Origin: Chondrinema litorale
GTDB lineage: Bacteria; Bacteroidota; Bacteroidia; Cytophagales; Flammeovirgaceae
Assembly: GCF_026250525.1 (NCBI RefSeq)
Contig: NZ_CP111062.1
Span: 41,717-105,716, forward strand
Direction of reading: 5' to 3'
Length of the DNA stretch: 64,000 nt
The position numbers and the translations under genes were made by a program. Below the pieces are notes generated by a model. That model saw only the letters and a program-made list of their open reading frames with translations, made no database searches and had not been told where the DNA came from. Below, piece after piece: positions 1 through 9,099 of this stretch; the first letter of the stretch is position 1, and each line of letters starts with the position of its first letter.

Positions 1-372
1 TCTCATATGGGAGGTACTTTGCCTTATTTACATAGCAGAGTAAAAGTGGCTTTCCCAAGGTTAGAACCAGTAAGAAATGCCATGCCTGTTTCTTATAAAA
101 TAAAAACTCGTTGGGCCAGTGTAGATAAAAATATATCCACCTATATTGCTAGAATGTGGTTTGATACTGCCCTAAACGTTGATCCTTTTGTAGTTAAATT
201 GACAAATGAAATTGCACCAAACCATACCTTATTTGGCTCTGATGCTTTCTTTGCACCAAGAACTGTAATAGATAAATTTGTACCTTGTCTTCAAAATCAT
301 TTGACACAAGAAGAATTTGAAAATATTGCTTTTCGCAATATTATGGCTCTGTTTCCAAACCGATGGAGTTAA
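1..372 (+). CDS. amidohydrolase family protein (3' part only)
   Basis: The reading frame is already open at base 1, so only the C-terminal ~123 residues are present. The visible part begins SHMGGTLPYL, the His-x-Gly-Gly segment typical of the amidohydrolase-2/ACMSD-like decarboxylase family, and later has LFGSDAFF, where the Asp is the usual metal-binding residue near the end of the TIM barrel. The tail (NIMALFPNRW) also fits the family, whose members usually end in a short helix carrying an N-A-x-x-L/F-like motif. Such enzymes are cytosolic metal-dependent hydrolases or decarboxylases of small carboxylic acids. The substrate cannot be told from this fragment. A hairpin terminator follows about 145 bp downstream. 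Confidence 0.75.
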   Translation, partial: SHMGGTLPYLHSRVKVAFPRLEPVRNAMPVSYKIKTRWASVDKNISTYIARMWFDTALNVDPFVVKLTNEIAPNHTLFGSDAFFAPRTVIDKFVPCLQNHLTQEEFENIAFRNIMALFPNRWS

Positions 373-517
373 TAGGTCCAATTTGATCAAAATAAAAAAA
401 TTAATTATTCTGATTTCCCATCCACTGAAAGTTATATTGTGCTTTTCATAACTATTTGAAATTGAACTTGGTAAAGCAATTAAGACTTTTTTTTAAAGTC
501 CATAGATAGAAATCTAC

Positions 518-560
518 ATCCACCCCTTAAAATATTTACAAAGGGGTGGATATTTTATTT
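518..560 (+). terminator. Rho-independent terminator
   Basis: Perfect 11-bp stem ATCCACCCCTT / AAGGGGTGGAT (518-528 with 541-551), 12-nt loop, followed by ATTTTATTTAT. It probably ends the amidohydrolase transcript. The same arm sequence and the T-rich tail recur in the terminator at 32749. Confidence 0.65.
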
Positions 561-615
561 ATATTTTACATAATGCTCTACCATGTGCCTTTATGTAAAG
601 TGTCCTCTCATGTTC
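518..615 (+). repeat. dispersed intergenic repeat, copy 1 (hairpin plus tail)
   Basis: After the hairpin comes TTTTATTTATATTTT, then GTGCCTTTATGTAAAGTGTC. The hairpin-plus-tail arrangement aligns with 32741-32835, and the tail alone resembles intergenic segments at 11141, 12123, 24975 and 29245. No coding potential is seen in the rest of 373-758. Confidence 0.45.
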
Positions 616-758
616 CCACAAGTCCATAATTGCAGTAACTGTACAAAATATACAATCGGTCAATCATTAGGAAACTTAGTCTTACATAAATGAAATACGT
701 GACATTCTTTTCTTGAAGGAAATATAAATTTTCATCTTGTATACCACTCTATTAAATA

Positions 759-2438
759 CTATAACACTTTAGAGGTGCTTAGGTTATTCTCTTTCCCAAT
801 AAACACTTCTCTAATTCTATAGGTCTTTTTGTCTGAAGATTCGTAATAGGTTCTCATATTCATCTCCATAATAAAACCGAAGGTAATAAATTGAATACCA
901 GCTAATAACAAAGTAATTCCAAGAATTAATAATGGCCTTCCCCAAATATCTTGTCCAGCTATTTTGGCTATGAGCAAGTATAAATTGATAATGCTCCCCA
1001 CAGAAAAACTTAGAAAGCCAATAGGACCCAAAAGGTGAATGGGTTTTTGTAGATACTTTTTCATAAACACCATCAACATTAAATCGCTCATAACTTTAAA
1101 AGTTCTGCCCAATCCGTATTTAGAGCTACCGTGTATCCTTGGGTGATGTTTCACATTCATTTCTGCAATTCTTGCCCCTTGTAGATGCGCTAACACTGGA
1201 ATAAACCTATGTAGCTCTCCATACAAACCAAGATCTTTGGCAATTTCTTTCTTAAAAATCTTTAAGGTACAACCATAATCATTTATCCTAATGTCGGTGA
1301 GTTTTCTAATGAGGCTGTTGGCAATTTTACTTGGAATTTTTCTAACAAACATGCCATCTTTTCTATTTAATCTTCTACCTGCAACTACATCCCATTCTTC
1401 TCTTAAAAGTTTTTCGAGCATCAAAGGAATATCGCTTGGGTCATTTTGCAAATCGCCATCCATGGTAACTATATAGTCTCCACTAGCAGCTTCAATTCCG
1501 GCAGACATCGCTGAAGTCTGGCCATAGTTTTTATAAAAGATTAAGAGTTTGATTCTGCTATTTTCCAAAGATTTAATTCTGGAAACCGTACTATCTGTTG
1601 AGCCATCATCCACGAGTATCAATTCATAATCGATACCGTTCATGGCTTTTTGTACATTGTTAACTAAGGGAAAAATATTGTCCTCTTCGTTTAAAAGAGT
1701 GACTACAATAGATATTTTCATGATATTATCAGAATATTGAATTTGTTGAATTGTATGCCTAGTATCAGCAAGGTTATTTGCCGATATATACAGTTTAGAA
1801 GAAGGAATGAGTGTTTTTGAGTATCTCTTTTGAAAAACCTGAATGGCAATTAGTCTTGAAATAATTACAGAAGCAGTGCCGACTAAGGCCCCAAATAGTA
1901 TATCGATATAGAAATGTTGAAGTAAATACACTCTAGAATAAGCTACTATTAAGGCGACAAACAAGAATACATAAGTCAATAAACGTTTTTGAAATAGTAA
2001 AGACAGACAAAATGCAATTACGAAAGCTGTAGTCGTATGGCCAGACGGAAAACTTCTCGAAGCGTGTACCTGCACCCCATCGACAAAATGTAATAAGGAT
2101 GTGTTGCTAAAAAAAGCTATTGGTCTGGATGCACTTTCAAATAAAACTCTTTTTAAAACTAATACTGCAATACCATGTATCACTGAGGCCAGAACTACTA
2201 CTAAAGCACTAAATCGATCTTTTAAAAGTAGAGTAAGAAGCAAAAGTGGCAACAACAAAATACCATTTCCTAAATTGGTAATTTGCTTAAAAGATGCATC
2301 TGAGAAATTACTGTGATATTGATTGATAAATAGTACAATATCACCTTTATTAATAAAAAATAAGCTGAGTAAACCGATAACAAATAAAGTAGTATATAAC
2401 TTTAGTAGATGATTGAAACAGTTTTTATTTAAATGCAT
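759..2438 (-). CDS. PAP2 lipid phosphatase fused to polyprenyl-phosphate glycosyltransferase (GT2)
   Basis: 559 residues in one frame. Residues 1-205 are a multi-helix PAP2 domain with R105-P106, PSGHT (131-135) and SR-x5-H-x3-D (S168, R169, H175, D179), the phosphatase signature. After a linker of about 35 residues, residues 240-460 are a GT2 DPMS/GtrB-like domain: NEEDN, VDDGSTDST (276-284) and the DxD-type MDGDLQND (326-333). Two hydrophobic helices near 470-530 anchor it. By family knowledge, GT2 enzymes of this type load a sugar onto a polyprenyl phosphate, while PAP2 enzymes dephosphorylate polyprenyl pyrophosphates, so one chain may recycle and charge the same carrier (inference). An internal ATG at 1719-1721 could make the GT2 part separately. 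A motif resembling the upstream two-component operator lies at 2474-2490. Confidence 0.85.
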   Translation of the reverse strand: MHLNKNCFNHLLKLYTTLFVIGLLSLFFINKGDIVLFINQYHSNFSDASFKQITNLGNGILLLPLLLLTLLLKDRFSALVVVLASVIHGIAVLVLKRVLFESASRPIAFFSNTSLLHFVDGVQVHASRSFPSGHTTTAFVIAFCLSLLFQKRLLTYVFLFVALIVAYSRVYLLQHFYIDILFGALVGTASVIISRLIAIQVFQKRYSKTLIPSSKLYISANNLADTRHTIQQIQYSDNIMKISIVVTLLNEEDNIFPLVNNVQKAMNGIDYELILVDDGSTDSTVSRIKSLENSRIKLLIFYKNYGQTSAMSAGIEAASGDYIVTMDGDLQNDPSDIPLMLEKLLREEWDVVAGRRLNRKDGMFVRKIPSKIANSLIRKLTDIRINDYGCTLKIFKKEIAKDLGLYGELHRFIPVLAHLQGARIAEMNVKHHPRIHGSSKYGLGRTFKVMSDLMLMVFMKKYLQKPIHLLGPIGFLSFSVGSIINLYLLIAKIAGQDIWGRPLLILGITLLLAGIQFITFGFIMEMNMRTYYESSDKKTYRIREVFIGKENNLSTSKVL

Positions 2439-2473
2439 TTCGTTGATGTTAAGATTAGGTAGTAGTTACCTTT

Positions 2474-2490
2474 TCTTCAATAAATTTAGA
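2474..2490 (-). promoter_or_regulatory. putative response-regulator site 4 (weak)
   Basis: On the minus strand this reads TCTAAATTTATTGAA, 36-52 bp before the PAP2-GT2 start codon. It matches the core of the better sites at 6142, 6897 and 8938, but the second 11-bp unit is degenerate. Confidence 0.35.
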
Positions 2491-2633
2491 TAGTACTTCA
2501 TAAAATTTTACTTAAGTAATCCTTAAGATTTTCTAAAAGAGAAATAAGGGGCAAACATCCAGTGTAGTTTTTTATAATGTTTAATTTTTTACTATAGGAT
2601 AGTAATAAAGTGATTTTTACAATCTAAGGATTT

Positions 2634-3236
2634 TCAAACAGATCTCAATTTTATTTGATAGGTATGTAAAAGCCTTTCTGTTTTAGCTAAATTGTCTTTT
2701 ACTCTTGGTAGTAATATCTTTTTACCATATTCAGTATGGTAGCTGTGGTTTGATAGAAATTCTCGATTCAGTTTGTGCCAGTTAAGGTCACTGTATTTTT
2801 TAGCATAGCATATCTCCCATTCTCTTCTCAATAGTTGCTGCCAGAAAAAATAATCTAAACTAGATAAATGATATAAGTCGGCATCGCACAAAATCTTTTC
2901 ATTGAGTAATTTAGGCTTTTGTGGTAGCCTAGTTGAAAGTATACAATTTTTAATTACCTCAATTTGCTCTATATATAAGCCTTCTTTTACAAGAAAATCT
3001 TCTGCCATTCTACTGCTAATTTCTTCATGATTTTTATGTGATGTGATGTACCCAACATCATGAAACCAAGCTGCTATTAAAACAGATTCACCATCTTTTG
3101 CTGAAACCGACAATCGATCACAAATCTCTTTCACATGAGAAATTACAGCCCTCGTATGATGTATATTATGAAAAGGCAAGTCATTGAGCTTTTCTAATAA
3201 ACTAGAAGTATAATTCTCAACTTTTTCTAATAGCAT
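2634..3236 (-). CDS. HD-domain phosphohydrolase
   Basis: 200 residues. The metal-binding HD pattern is complete: HHTRAVISHV (His), WFHDVGY (His-Asp) and LCDADLYHL (distal Asp). This is the layout of small metal-dependent HD phosphohydrolases acting on nucleotides or similar phosphoesters; the substrate is unknown. No signal peptide, so cytosolic. It starts 12 bp after the stop of the TonB-dependent receptor and is probably the last gene of that transcript, although its role there is not obvious. Confidence 0.8.
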   Translation of the reverse strand: MLLEKVENYTSSLLEKLNDLPFHNIHHTRAVISHVKEICDRLSVSAKDGESVLIAAWFHDVGYITSHKNHEEISSRMAEDFLVKEGLYIEQIEVIKNCILSTRLPQKPKLLNEKILCDADLYHLSSLDYFFWQQLLRREWEICYAKKYSDLNWHKLNREFLSNHSYHTEYGKKILLPRVKDNLAKTERLLHTYQIKLRSV

Positions 3237-3247
3237 ATTTTAGTCAA

Positions 3248-5659
3248 TTAAAATTTATAACTATAGCCAAAACGAATTACCTGAGTTTCGTAGTAATTAG
3301 AACTAGTATAGGAAAAATTATTTCCATCAATTTTTTGCCTAATTACCATTGTGTTTAAAAGATCAGTAGCATTTACAAACAACTCACCTTTGTCTTTTTG
3401 AACTGATTTTTTAACTCCTACATCTAAAGAAAATCTAGCTTTAATAGTTCCCTGTGGAATGATATCTGGTGCCAAATAAATTGCTGTTAACTGCGCTTCT
3501 GTTTTGTTAGCAAACTTAATATTCGTATTGAGTTTGATGTTGCCAGAATAAATCTCTTGCTTTTTGGCGGTAAAGGTATTTTCAACTGGATACTTATTTA
3601 GCACTGTAAAAGCATCTATTTGATTGTGGTAGCCATTCAGGTTTAAATTCATATTTACTTTATCAGAAATTGCTCTAGTTATTACCAATTCAATACCTGT
3701 ATTATAACTTTTGCCTACGTTTTGCGAGATGTTATATATCAGGTTTGTGCTGTCAACTGTGGTGGCGATTCTCGTAATTGTTCCATCTGAAATGCGATGG
3801 TAAAGTGCTCCATAAAAATAGCCTTTGTCCCAATCGTTTTTATATCCCAGTTCAAAACTATTGGTAAATTGTGGTTGCAATGCCGGATTACCCACTTTAA
3901 TGATTTCCGCATCATCGTATTTTGGAAAGATACGAATATCACCTTCGTCTGGTCGATCTACCCTGCGGTTATAAAAGACTGAAAATCGGTGATTGTCATC
4001 TAACTTATATGTAATGCGCGCATTGGGGAAAGGCTGCAAATAATCGTAACCATCGCTTGAATAAGTATTGTGGTTAGGGTCTACTGTATAATTCAAATCT
4101 ACATACTCTAATCTCAAACCGATTTCTGCTTCGAGTTTTTTAACCTCATAAGTGTAATTTCCATAAATTGCCGGAATGGTTTCTTTGTAAGTGGCTTTTC
4201 CATCTGCTCCAGTATCTAACACAGAATTTGTTGCTGATGGATTAAATTGCATATCGGTAGGAATGGTTCTGCTTCTAAACTTTAAGCCAGTTTCTAAAAC
4301 ACCATGTTTCATTGGTCTGGTATAGTCCAAAGTAAAGTCGGCTACTTTTTGATCGGCTATTAAGAAGAAAGATTCATTAGTAGTAAAAGTTGGTCTGGAA
4401 TTATCGAAAAAGTACTTTTCATCTTCTCTGTCGAAAGTATAGTTGAAGCCAATGTTTAGCTTATGTCCGGGCTGTTGGAATTTATGTTCGTAATTCATAG
4501 TAGCCATCGCAGCAGTAAGCACTTCATCTTCTAAGAACTGCCACAGTCTCAGACTTTGATCAGTTTCTCCATCAAAAAATGGCTGGTCGCCTCTATCTTT
4601 TATAGATTCTTTACTGAATAAGCCCGAAACTGTAATGGTATTATAATCATTTATAAACCAATCTAAACCAGCTTTAGAAGTAAAGAAGTTTGTATTTCGG
4701 TTCCGTTTCATTTGCTGATTAATCACCGTTCCATCATCATAAGTTCTATTAATGAACTCATTCTTATTGAGGGTTTGTGTGTACAGATTATCAGCTTGGA
4801 GGAATAGGTTTACTTTCTTCTTTCTATAGTTCAATGCGATTGAAGGATTAATCTTTGGTGTTCCCTGATATTGTGGTCTTATACCCGGTAAATTCTGTTT
4901 TCGCACCCACAAAGCACCTAAACCTGTAGATAATCCCACTTTTCCATTTAAGCCTTCTTGGTCTTCTTTTTTAAGAATGATATTTATGATTCCTGCATTT
5001 CCATTGGCATCAAACTTTGCTGATGGATTATTGATAATTTCAATTTTTTCTACTGCAGACGCCGGTATATTGTCTAACCCATTTTGATTGCCGAAACCTG
5101 TAATTGCAGTTTGTTTACCATCAATCAAGACCATTACTTGGCTATTTCCTCTAAGTTGAACTTGTCCATCTTGCGTTGTTACTCCCGGTAAATTACTCAT
5201 AGATTGTAAAATACTGCCGCCACTTTGGCTCACATTGCTAGCCACATCGTATGTTTTTTTATCCATCGTACTGGTTACGGCATTTTTGTTTGCAGTAATG
5301 AGTACTTCGTTTAGCTCTTGCACATTTTCTTCCATCATAATCGCACCAATAGAAATAAATGCCGAGTTTGAACCGATAAAAAGTGGTGCCACATGTTTTT
5401 TAAAACCTATGTTGGTGACTTCTAAAAAATAATCTCCGGGTTTTACTTCTGCAATGCTAAATAAGCCATTGTCATTAGTAATTGTTCCTGCTACGAATGA
5501 TGAGTCTACCTGATTCTTTAAAATCACGCTAGCGAAAGGTAAGTTTTCTGCGTTAGTTTTGGCTTTAACAGCGCCTGAAACATTTACTACTGTTTGTTGT
5601 GCCATTATTGCAAATGGTGCTAGAACAATGTAAATGCAAATAATAATTTTAATCTTCAT
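3248..5659 (-). CDS. TonB-dependent outer-membrane receptor (OMP_b-brl_3 type)
   Basis: 803 residues. A signal peptide (about 1-20, ending AIMAQQ) is followed by a CarboxypepD_reg-like domain (about 28-110), a plug domain with LPGVTTQDGQVQLRGNSQ and VLIDGKQ, and a long C-terminal beta-barrel ending in an aromatic strand (GYSYKF). This is the Bacteroidetes receptor family in which carboxypeptidase-like, plug and barrel domains come in this order. Ligand unknown. Its ATG overlaps the end of the PepSY-like gene by 11 bp, so the two are probably co-translated. Lying behind a two-component system and lipid phosphatases, it could serve envelope-stress or metal response; that is inference. Confidence 0.9.
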   Translation of the reverse strand: MKIKIIICIYIVLAPFAIMAQQTVVNVSGAVKAKTNAENLPFASVILKNQVDSSFVAGTITNDNGLFSIAEVKPGDYFLEVTNIGFKKHVAPLFIGSNSAFISIGAIMMEENVQELNEVLITANKNAVTSTMDKKTYDVASNVSQSGGSILQSMSNLPGVTTQDGQVQLRGNSQVMVLIDGKQTAITGFGNQNGLDNIPASAVEKIEIINNPSAKFDANGNAGIINIILKKEDQEGLNGKVGLSTGLGALWVRKQNLPGIRPQYQGTPKINPSIALNYRKKKVNLFLQADNLYTQTLNKNEFINRTYDDGTVINQQMKRNRNTNFFTSKAGLDWFINDYNTITVSGLFSKESIKDRGDQPFFDGETDQSLRLWQFLEDEVLTAAMATMNYEHKFQQPGHKLNIGFNYTFDREDEKYFFDNSRPTFTTNESFFLIADQKVADFTLDYTRPMKHGVLETGLKFRSRTIPTDMQFNPSATNSVLDTGADGKATYKETIPAIYGNYTYEVKKLEAEIGLRLEYVDLNYTVDPNHNTYSSDGYDYLQPFPNARITYKLDDNHRFSVFYNRRVDRPDEGDIRIFPKYDDAEIIKVGNPALQPQFTNSFELGYKNDWDKGYFYGALYHRISDGTITRIATTVDSTNLIYNISQNVGKSYNTGIELVITRAISDKVNMNLNLNGYHNQIDAFTVLNKYPVENTFTAKKQEIYSGNIKLNTNIKFANKTEAQLTAIYLAPDIIPQGTIKARFSLDVGVKKSVQKDKGELFVNATDLLNTMVIRQKIDGNNFSYTSSNYYETQVIRFGYSYKF

Positions 5660-6095
5660 TTTCTTGTTTTGTCAAATTGCCTTTAGAATCAATTAATATC
5701 TCAAATTCTTCTTTATTGGTTTTAATTTCCATTTCGTAAGAAGTGCCCTCGTTGCTTAGCACAATCTCACATTCTTCGATTTTGTAGTCGGAAAAATTCT
5801 CATTAAGAATATATAAAATTTTATCTGGTAAATCAGACCCTTTAATTTCATATTCGGTTTCTTTCCAATCACCATTAGTTAAAAAATTAGCTGAGTATTC
5901 CTTTTCATCCATTACGAATTCGGCTTCCCATTCTTCTTCATTTTCTTTTTCCCACTTAAGCTTTTTGTAATCTTTAAATTTTGCATTAAGTGCTGTAAGT
6001 ACTTCTTCTGGTACCATCTCGCTATCAGTTTTGTGTATACAAGATTGCATACTTAATACTGATATAGTGAATGCGATAATGAGTGTTTTTTTCAT
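5649..6095 (-). CDS. PepSY-like (BLIP-like) lipoprotein
   Basis: 148 residues. The N-terminus MKKTLIIAFTISVLSMQSC is a lipoprotein signal with a Cys lipobox. The mature part holds two imperfect repeats of a PepSY-like fold (KLKWEKENEEEWEAEFVMD and the later EIVLSNEGTSYEMEI), as in the periplasmic PF11396-type proteins of Bacteroidetes. These are often encoded beside two-component systems and TonB receptors. It overlaps the receptor gene by 11 bp. A candidate regulator site (6142-6160) lies about 50 bp before its start. Confidence 0.75.
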   Translation of the reverse strand: MKKTLIIAFTISVLSMQSCIHKTDSEMVPEEVLTALNAKFKDYKKLKWEKENEEEWEAEFVMDEKEYSANFLTNGDWKETEYEIKGSDLPDKILYILNENFSDYKIEECEIVLSNEGTSYEMEIKTNKEEFEILIDSKGNLTKQENED

Positions 6096-6141
6096 GTTTG
6101 AAAGACATTTTTGTTTTGTTATGTGGTAAATATCAGTTGCA

Positions 6142-6160
6142 ACTTGGAAGAAATTTAGAA
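6142..6160 (-). promoter_or_regulatory. putative response-regulator site 3
   Basis: Minus strand TTCTAAATTTCTTCCAAGT: two TTC(T/C)AA units spaced 11 bp, 47-65 bp before the PepSY-like gene. It matches sites at 6897 and 8938. Confidence 0.5.
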
Positions 6161-6161
6161 T

Positions 6162-6869
6162 TTACCTAAGGGTTGTTTTGTAATTTTTACTCCACTTATA
6201 TTTATGCGTCCAATAAGCTATTTTAACTGAAAATATACCAATGCCTGCACCTACCAAAACATCGCTCACATAGTGTTTGTTATTTGCCATTCTAAGCCCG
6301 CCAACTACTGAGGCAATCGTGTAAGAAACATAAGGAATCCATTTTAGTTTGTGCTTATATTCTTCAGATAAAAAAGTAGCAGCGGCAAATGCTTGGGCAG
6401 TGTGCCCAGATGGAAATGAGTGATTATTAGAAAAATCTGGTCTTTGCATACTGGTTGCATGTTTTAAGGCAGTCGTAACTATTGCCATTCCTAATTCGCC
6501 TTTGAGTAAAATAGCAGTTCTGTTTTTAATATCGTTGCGAGATTTAACTCCAAAAGCATCAAGCCCATAGCTTAAAATAATTGGACTGTATTGCAGATAA
6601 TCGTCTATGTGGGTTCTAAAATTAGCTAAATGTTCATTTCGCTCTTCTGCAAACTCATGTTTTAAAGATTCTTCTCCTTTTCCGTTTGCAGATAGGCCAA
6701 AAATTATAAGTGAAACCGGTGTATAAACTTGATTTAAACTGGCAGTTCTTTTTGGCATAAAATTGATTTTAGCAGTGTCTGTCCTTTCAAAAAAATGAGT
6801 GTTGAAATATTGGGCAAGGCTCAATTGTGAAATAGCACACAAGATCTGAAGTAGTAATAACTGTTTCAT
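6162..6869 (-). CDS. PAP2-family phosphatase
   Basis: 235 residues with a signal peptide (about 1-19, ...SLAQ). All three PAP2 motifs are visible: K136-x6-R143-P144, SFPSGHT (151-157) and LRMANNKHYVSDV with R193, H199 and D203. Unlike the N-terminal half of the fusion at 759-2438, it has few membrane helices and is more like the soluble, periplasm-facing class-A type. Likely substrates are phospholipid or polyprenyl (pyro)phosphates. It lies between the histidine kinase and the PepSY-like gene in the same orientation. Confidence 0.85.
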   Translation of the reverse strand: MKQLLLLQILCAISQLSLAQYFNTHFFERTDTAKINFMPKRTASLNQVYTPVSLIIFGLSANGKGEESLKHEFAEERNEHLANFRTHIDDYLQYSPIILSYGLDAFGVKSRNDIKNRTAILLKGELGMAIVTTALKHATSMQRPDFSNNHSFPSGHTAQAFAAATFLSEEYKHKLKWIPYVSYTIASVVGGLRMANNKHYVSDVLVGAGIGIFSVKIAYWTHKYKWSKNYKTTLR

Positions 6870-6896
6870 GAGATTTTTAAACCCAATCTAACAGTA

Positions 6897-6916
6897 GATT
6901 TAGAAGAAATTTAGAA
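6897..6916 (-). promoter_or_regulatory. putative response-regulator site 2
   Basis: Minus strand TTCTAAATTTCTTCTAAATC: a near-perfect direct repeat of TTCTAAAT with 11-bp pitch, 28-47 bp before the PAP2 start. OmpR-family regulators commonly bind such tandem half-sites. Confidence 0.55.
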
Positions 6917-6960
6917 TGCGATTCGTCCTAATTCAATCGATACATTTTATTAACAAATTG

Positions 6961-8247
6961 TTAGAATTCCACTGAGAATGTGTGATAATAATTTTCAAAA
7001 TAGTAGTCAATTTTCCAGCTTTCTCTTTTGGCAATTTCGTTGACAATGGCAAGCCCCAATCCACTGCTGATCTTATCTTTAGAAGCCATAGAAAAGCGTT
7101 GAAATAGCTGTTTAATATCCAATGCTGCTTTTCCAGAATTAGAAAATAAGAGTGTGTTTGTCTCCAATTTAATTAAAATCGCTCCTTCGGTTTGAGTATG
7201 CCTAATGGCATTAGAAAGCAAATTGTGGGTTAGTGTTTCTAATAAAAATGGATTGGAGTTTATCTGTAAAGCATTTTCAACATCGCTACAAACAGTAATT
7301 TGTTTATCTTCGATATAATCTTCGAAAAGCAATAGAGCGTTTTCAACATACTCTTTTACACTCAATTCTTCTTGTTCTGTATATTGTTGATTTTCGACTT
7401 TTGCTAAAAGCAGCAGGTTTTTGTTGATTCTTGAAAGTCGCGAAAGAGGCATTTCTATGCTACTCAAAATCTCAGAGATTGCTGGTGTTACATCCTTTTC
7501 TTGAAACAATAAATCCAATTTAGATTTGAGCAAGGCAATCGGTGTCTGTAATTCGTGAGAAGCATTTTCGGTAAAAGATTTTTGCAGTTGGTAAGTGTCT
7601 ACATTTCTTTTCACCAGTTGCTCAATACTGTTATTAAGTTCTTGAAATTCCTCAATATCTGTTTCTGGCAGTTTGAGTGTGCGATCTTTAGAAAGCTCAA
7701 AAGATTGTAAAGATGAAAGAGTTTGATAAAAAGGTTTCCAAGTATTTCTAGATAATTTACGATTGAGAATAATAAAGCCAACAATCAAAATAGCGAAAAA
7801 AACCATGGTTACTATAGCAACTGCCACGAAAGTCTCATCCGATTCCTCAACATTCGTTTCGATGGTTAGTTGATATGTTTCGCCATTGATCACCACATAA
7901 GAAATGAGTCCACGAAAACGATCTTCTCCATCGTCTGGATCATACTCATTCGTTCTAATCGCTTCGTATACACTGTCTTGTAGAGTAAAATTATCTTCTA
8001 CTTTGCTAATAGAAACACCGGGTTGTAGCTCACCCCAAATATGATTGATTTTTTCAAGATCGTCTTCGGTAAAAGTTTCGGCTTCTAGTTTGTTTTTGGT
8101 GTATTGCAATGTGAGCCAATTATTCTCATCTAGTTCAGTAATCCAAATAAAATCTACAACCAACACATAAGCAGGAATGCTAATTACTAAGATAATTAGT
8201 GCATAAATGGTGAAAACTTTAAGCGGTTTATTAAGTAGTTTGGTCAT
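6961..8247 (-). CDS. sensor histidine kinase
   Basis: About 428 residues from the ATG at 8245-8247. That start overlaps the stop of the response-regulator gene as ATGA, so it is preferred over the GTG 9 bp upstream. Two membrane segments (about 10-33 and 140-162) flank a periplasmic sensor of about 105 residues. HisKA: ENASHELQTPI with the phospho-accepting His near residue 231. HATPase: LTHNLLSNAIRHT (N box), LFSNSG in place of the usual DNG, and SSGLGLAIVNEI. The whole resembles EnvZ/QseC-type kinases of Bacteroidetes. It phosphorylates the co-encoded regulator. Confidence 0.9.
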   Translation of the reverse strand: MTKLLNKPLKVFTIYALIILVISIPAYVLVVDFIWITELDENNWLTLQYTKNKLEAETFTEDDLEKINHIWGELQPGVSISKVEDNFTLQDSVYEAIRTNEYDPDDGEDRFRGLISYVVINGETYQLTIETNVEESDETFVAVAIVTMVFFAILIVGFIILNRKLSRNTWKPFYQTLSSLQSFELSKDRTLKLPETDIEEFQELNNSIEQLVKRNVDTYQLQKSFTENASHELQTPIALLKSKLDLLFQEKDVTPAISEILSSIEMPLSRLSRINKNLLLLAKVENQQYTEQEELSVKEYVENALLLFEDYIEDKQITVCSDVENALQINSNPFLLETLTHNLLSNAIRHTQTEGAILIKLETNTLLFSNSGKAALDIKQLFQRFSMASKDKISSGLGLAIVNEIAKRESWKIDYYFENYYHTFSVEF

Positions 8248-8918
8248 ATTTCCCACTTGTAACCTGTTCCATAAATTGTTTTAATATAATCACCATAGCC
8301 ACATTCTTTCAGTTTCCTTTTCAGGTTTTTTACATGGGCATATACAAAATCGTGATTATCAAACATATCTGCAAAATCACCCGATAAATGCTCGGCTAAG
8401 GCACTTTTTGAAAGCACTCTGTTTTTGTTGCCAATAAAAAACAAGAGCAGATCATATTCTTTTTTTGTGAGGTTTACTAGATTATTTTCAATTGTAACTG
8501 TCTTTGCTAGCAGATCAATCGATAATTCATTTTGAGTGATGATGTTGTTGCTATCGAATAGCCTTCTTCTAATCAAAGATTCTATGCGCGCTGCCAACTC
8601 TGCTTGGTGAAAAGGCTTCGCTAAGTAATCATCTGCTCCGAGTTTTAATCCATTTACCTTATCGTCTATAGAATTCTTGGCTGAAATGATAATAACTCCA
8701 TCTTGCTTATGCAACTTTTTTAGCTCGCTTAATAGGGATAATCCATCTCCACCGGGAAGCATTAAATCTAGTAAAATACAATCATAATCATAAGAAGAAA
8801 TCTTATTTATGGCAGATTTGTAATCTGAAGCCCATTCGCAAAGATATTGCTCTGTGGTAAGATACTTTACCATATCTTGGGCTAATTCTGATTCGTCTTC
8901 AATGATTAATATTTTCAT
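8244..8918 (-). CDS. OmpR-family response regulator
   Basis: 224 residues. Receiver domain 1-115 with acidic pocket (IIEDE), phospho-acceptor D51 in LLDLMLPGGDG and Lys in LAKPFHQAEL. The C-terminal winged helix ends VKNLKRKLKECGYG...YGTGYKWEI, typical of OmpR/PhoB DNA-binding domains. First gene of the minus-strand cluster and coupled to its kinase by an ATGA overlap. The inverted and tandem repeat at 8936-8972 just before its start suggests autoregulation. Confidence 0.92.
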   Translation of the reverse strand: MKILIIEDESELAQDMVKYLTTEQYLCEWASDYKSAINKISSYDYDCILLDLMLPGGDGLSLLSELKKLHKQDGVIIISAKNSIDDKVNGLKLGADDYLAKPFHQAELAARIESLIRRRLFDSNNIITQNELSIDLLAKTVTIENNLVNLTKKEYDLLLFFIGNKNRVLSKSALAEHLSGDFADMFDNHDFVYAHVKNLKRKLKECGYGDYIKTIYGTGYKWEI

Positions 8919-8935
8919 GCAGGCTAATTAAGCAG

Positions 8936-8972
8936 GTAATTCTGAATAAATTTAGAATTTATCCAGAATTAC
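8936..8972 (-). promoter_or_regulatory. putative response-regulator site 1 (autoregulatory)
   Basis: A 9-bp perfect inverted repeat (GTAATTCTG / CAGAATTAC) encloses AAATTCTAAATTT. Read on the minus strand there are three TTC-led units exactly 11 bp apart (TTCTGGATAAA, TTCTAAATTTA, TTCAGAATTAC). It ends 18 bp before the regulator start codon. Confidence 0.55.
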
Positions 8973-9099
8973 TTTATATCTAAAAAGAAATTAATCACAT
9001 AGATTCTACAATCTTATCGTTGGGAACTTGGAATTAGTCTTAAGACTTCTTCATTTGTAATTGGGTTTCAACTTTCACTAATCGTAATTACATTAAAAT

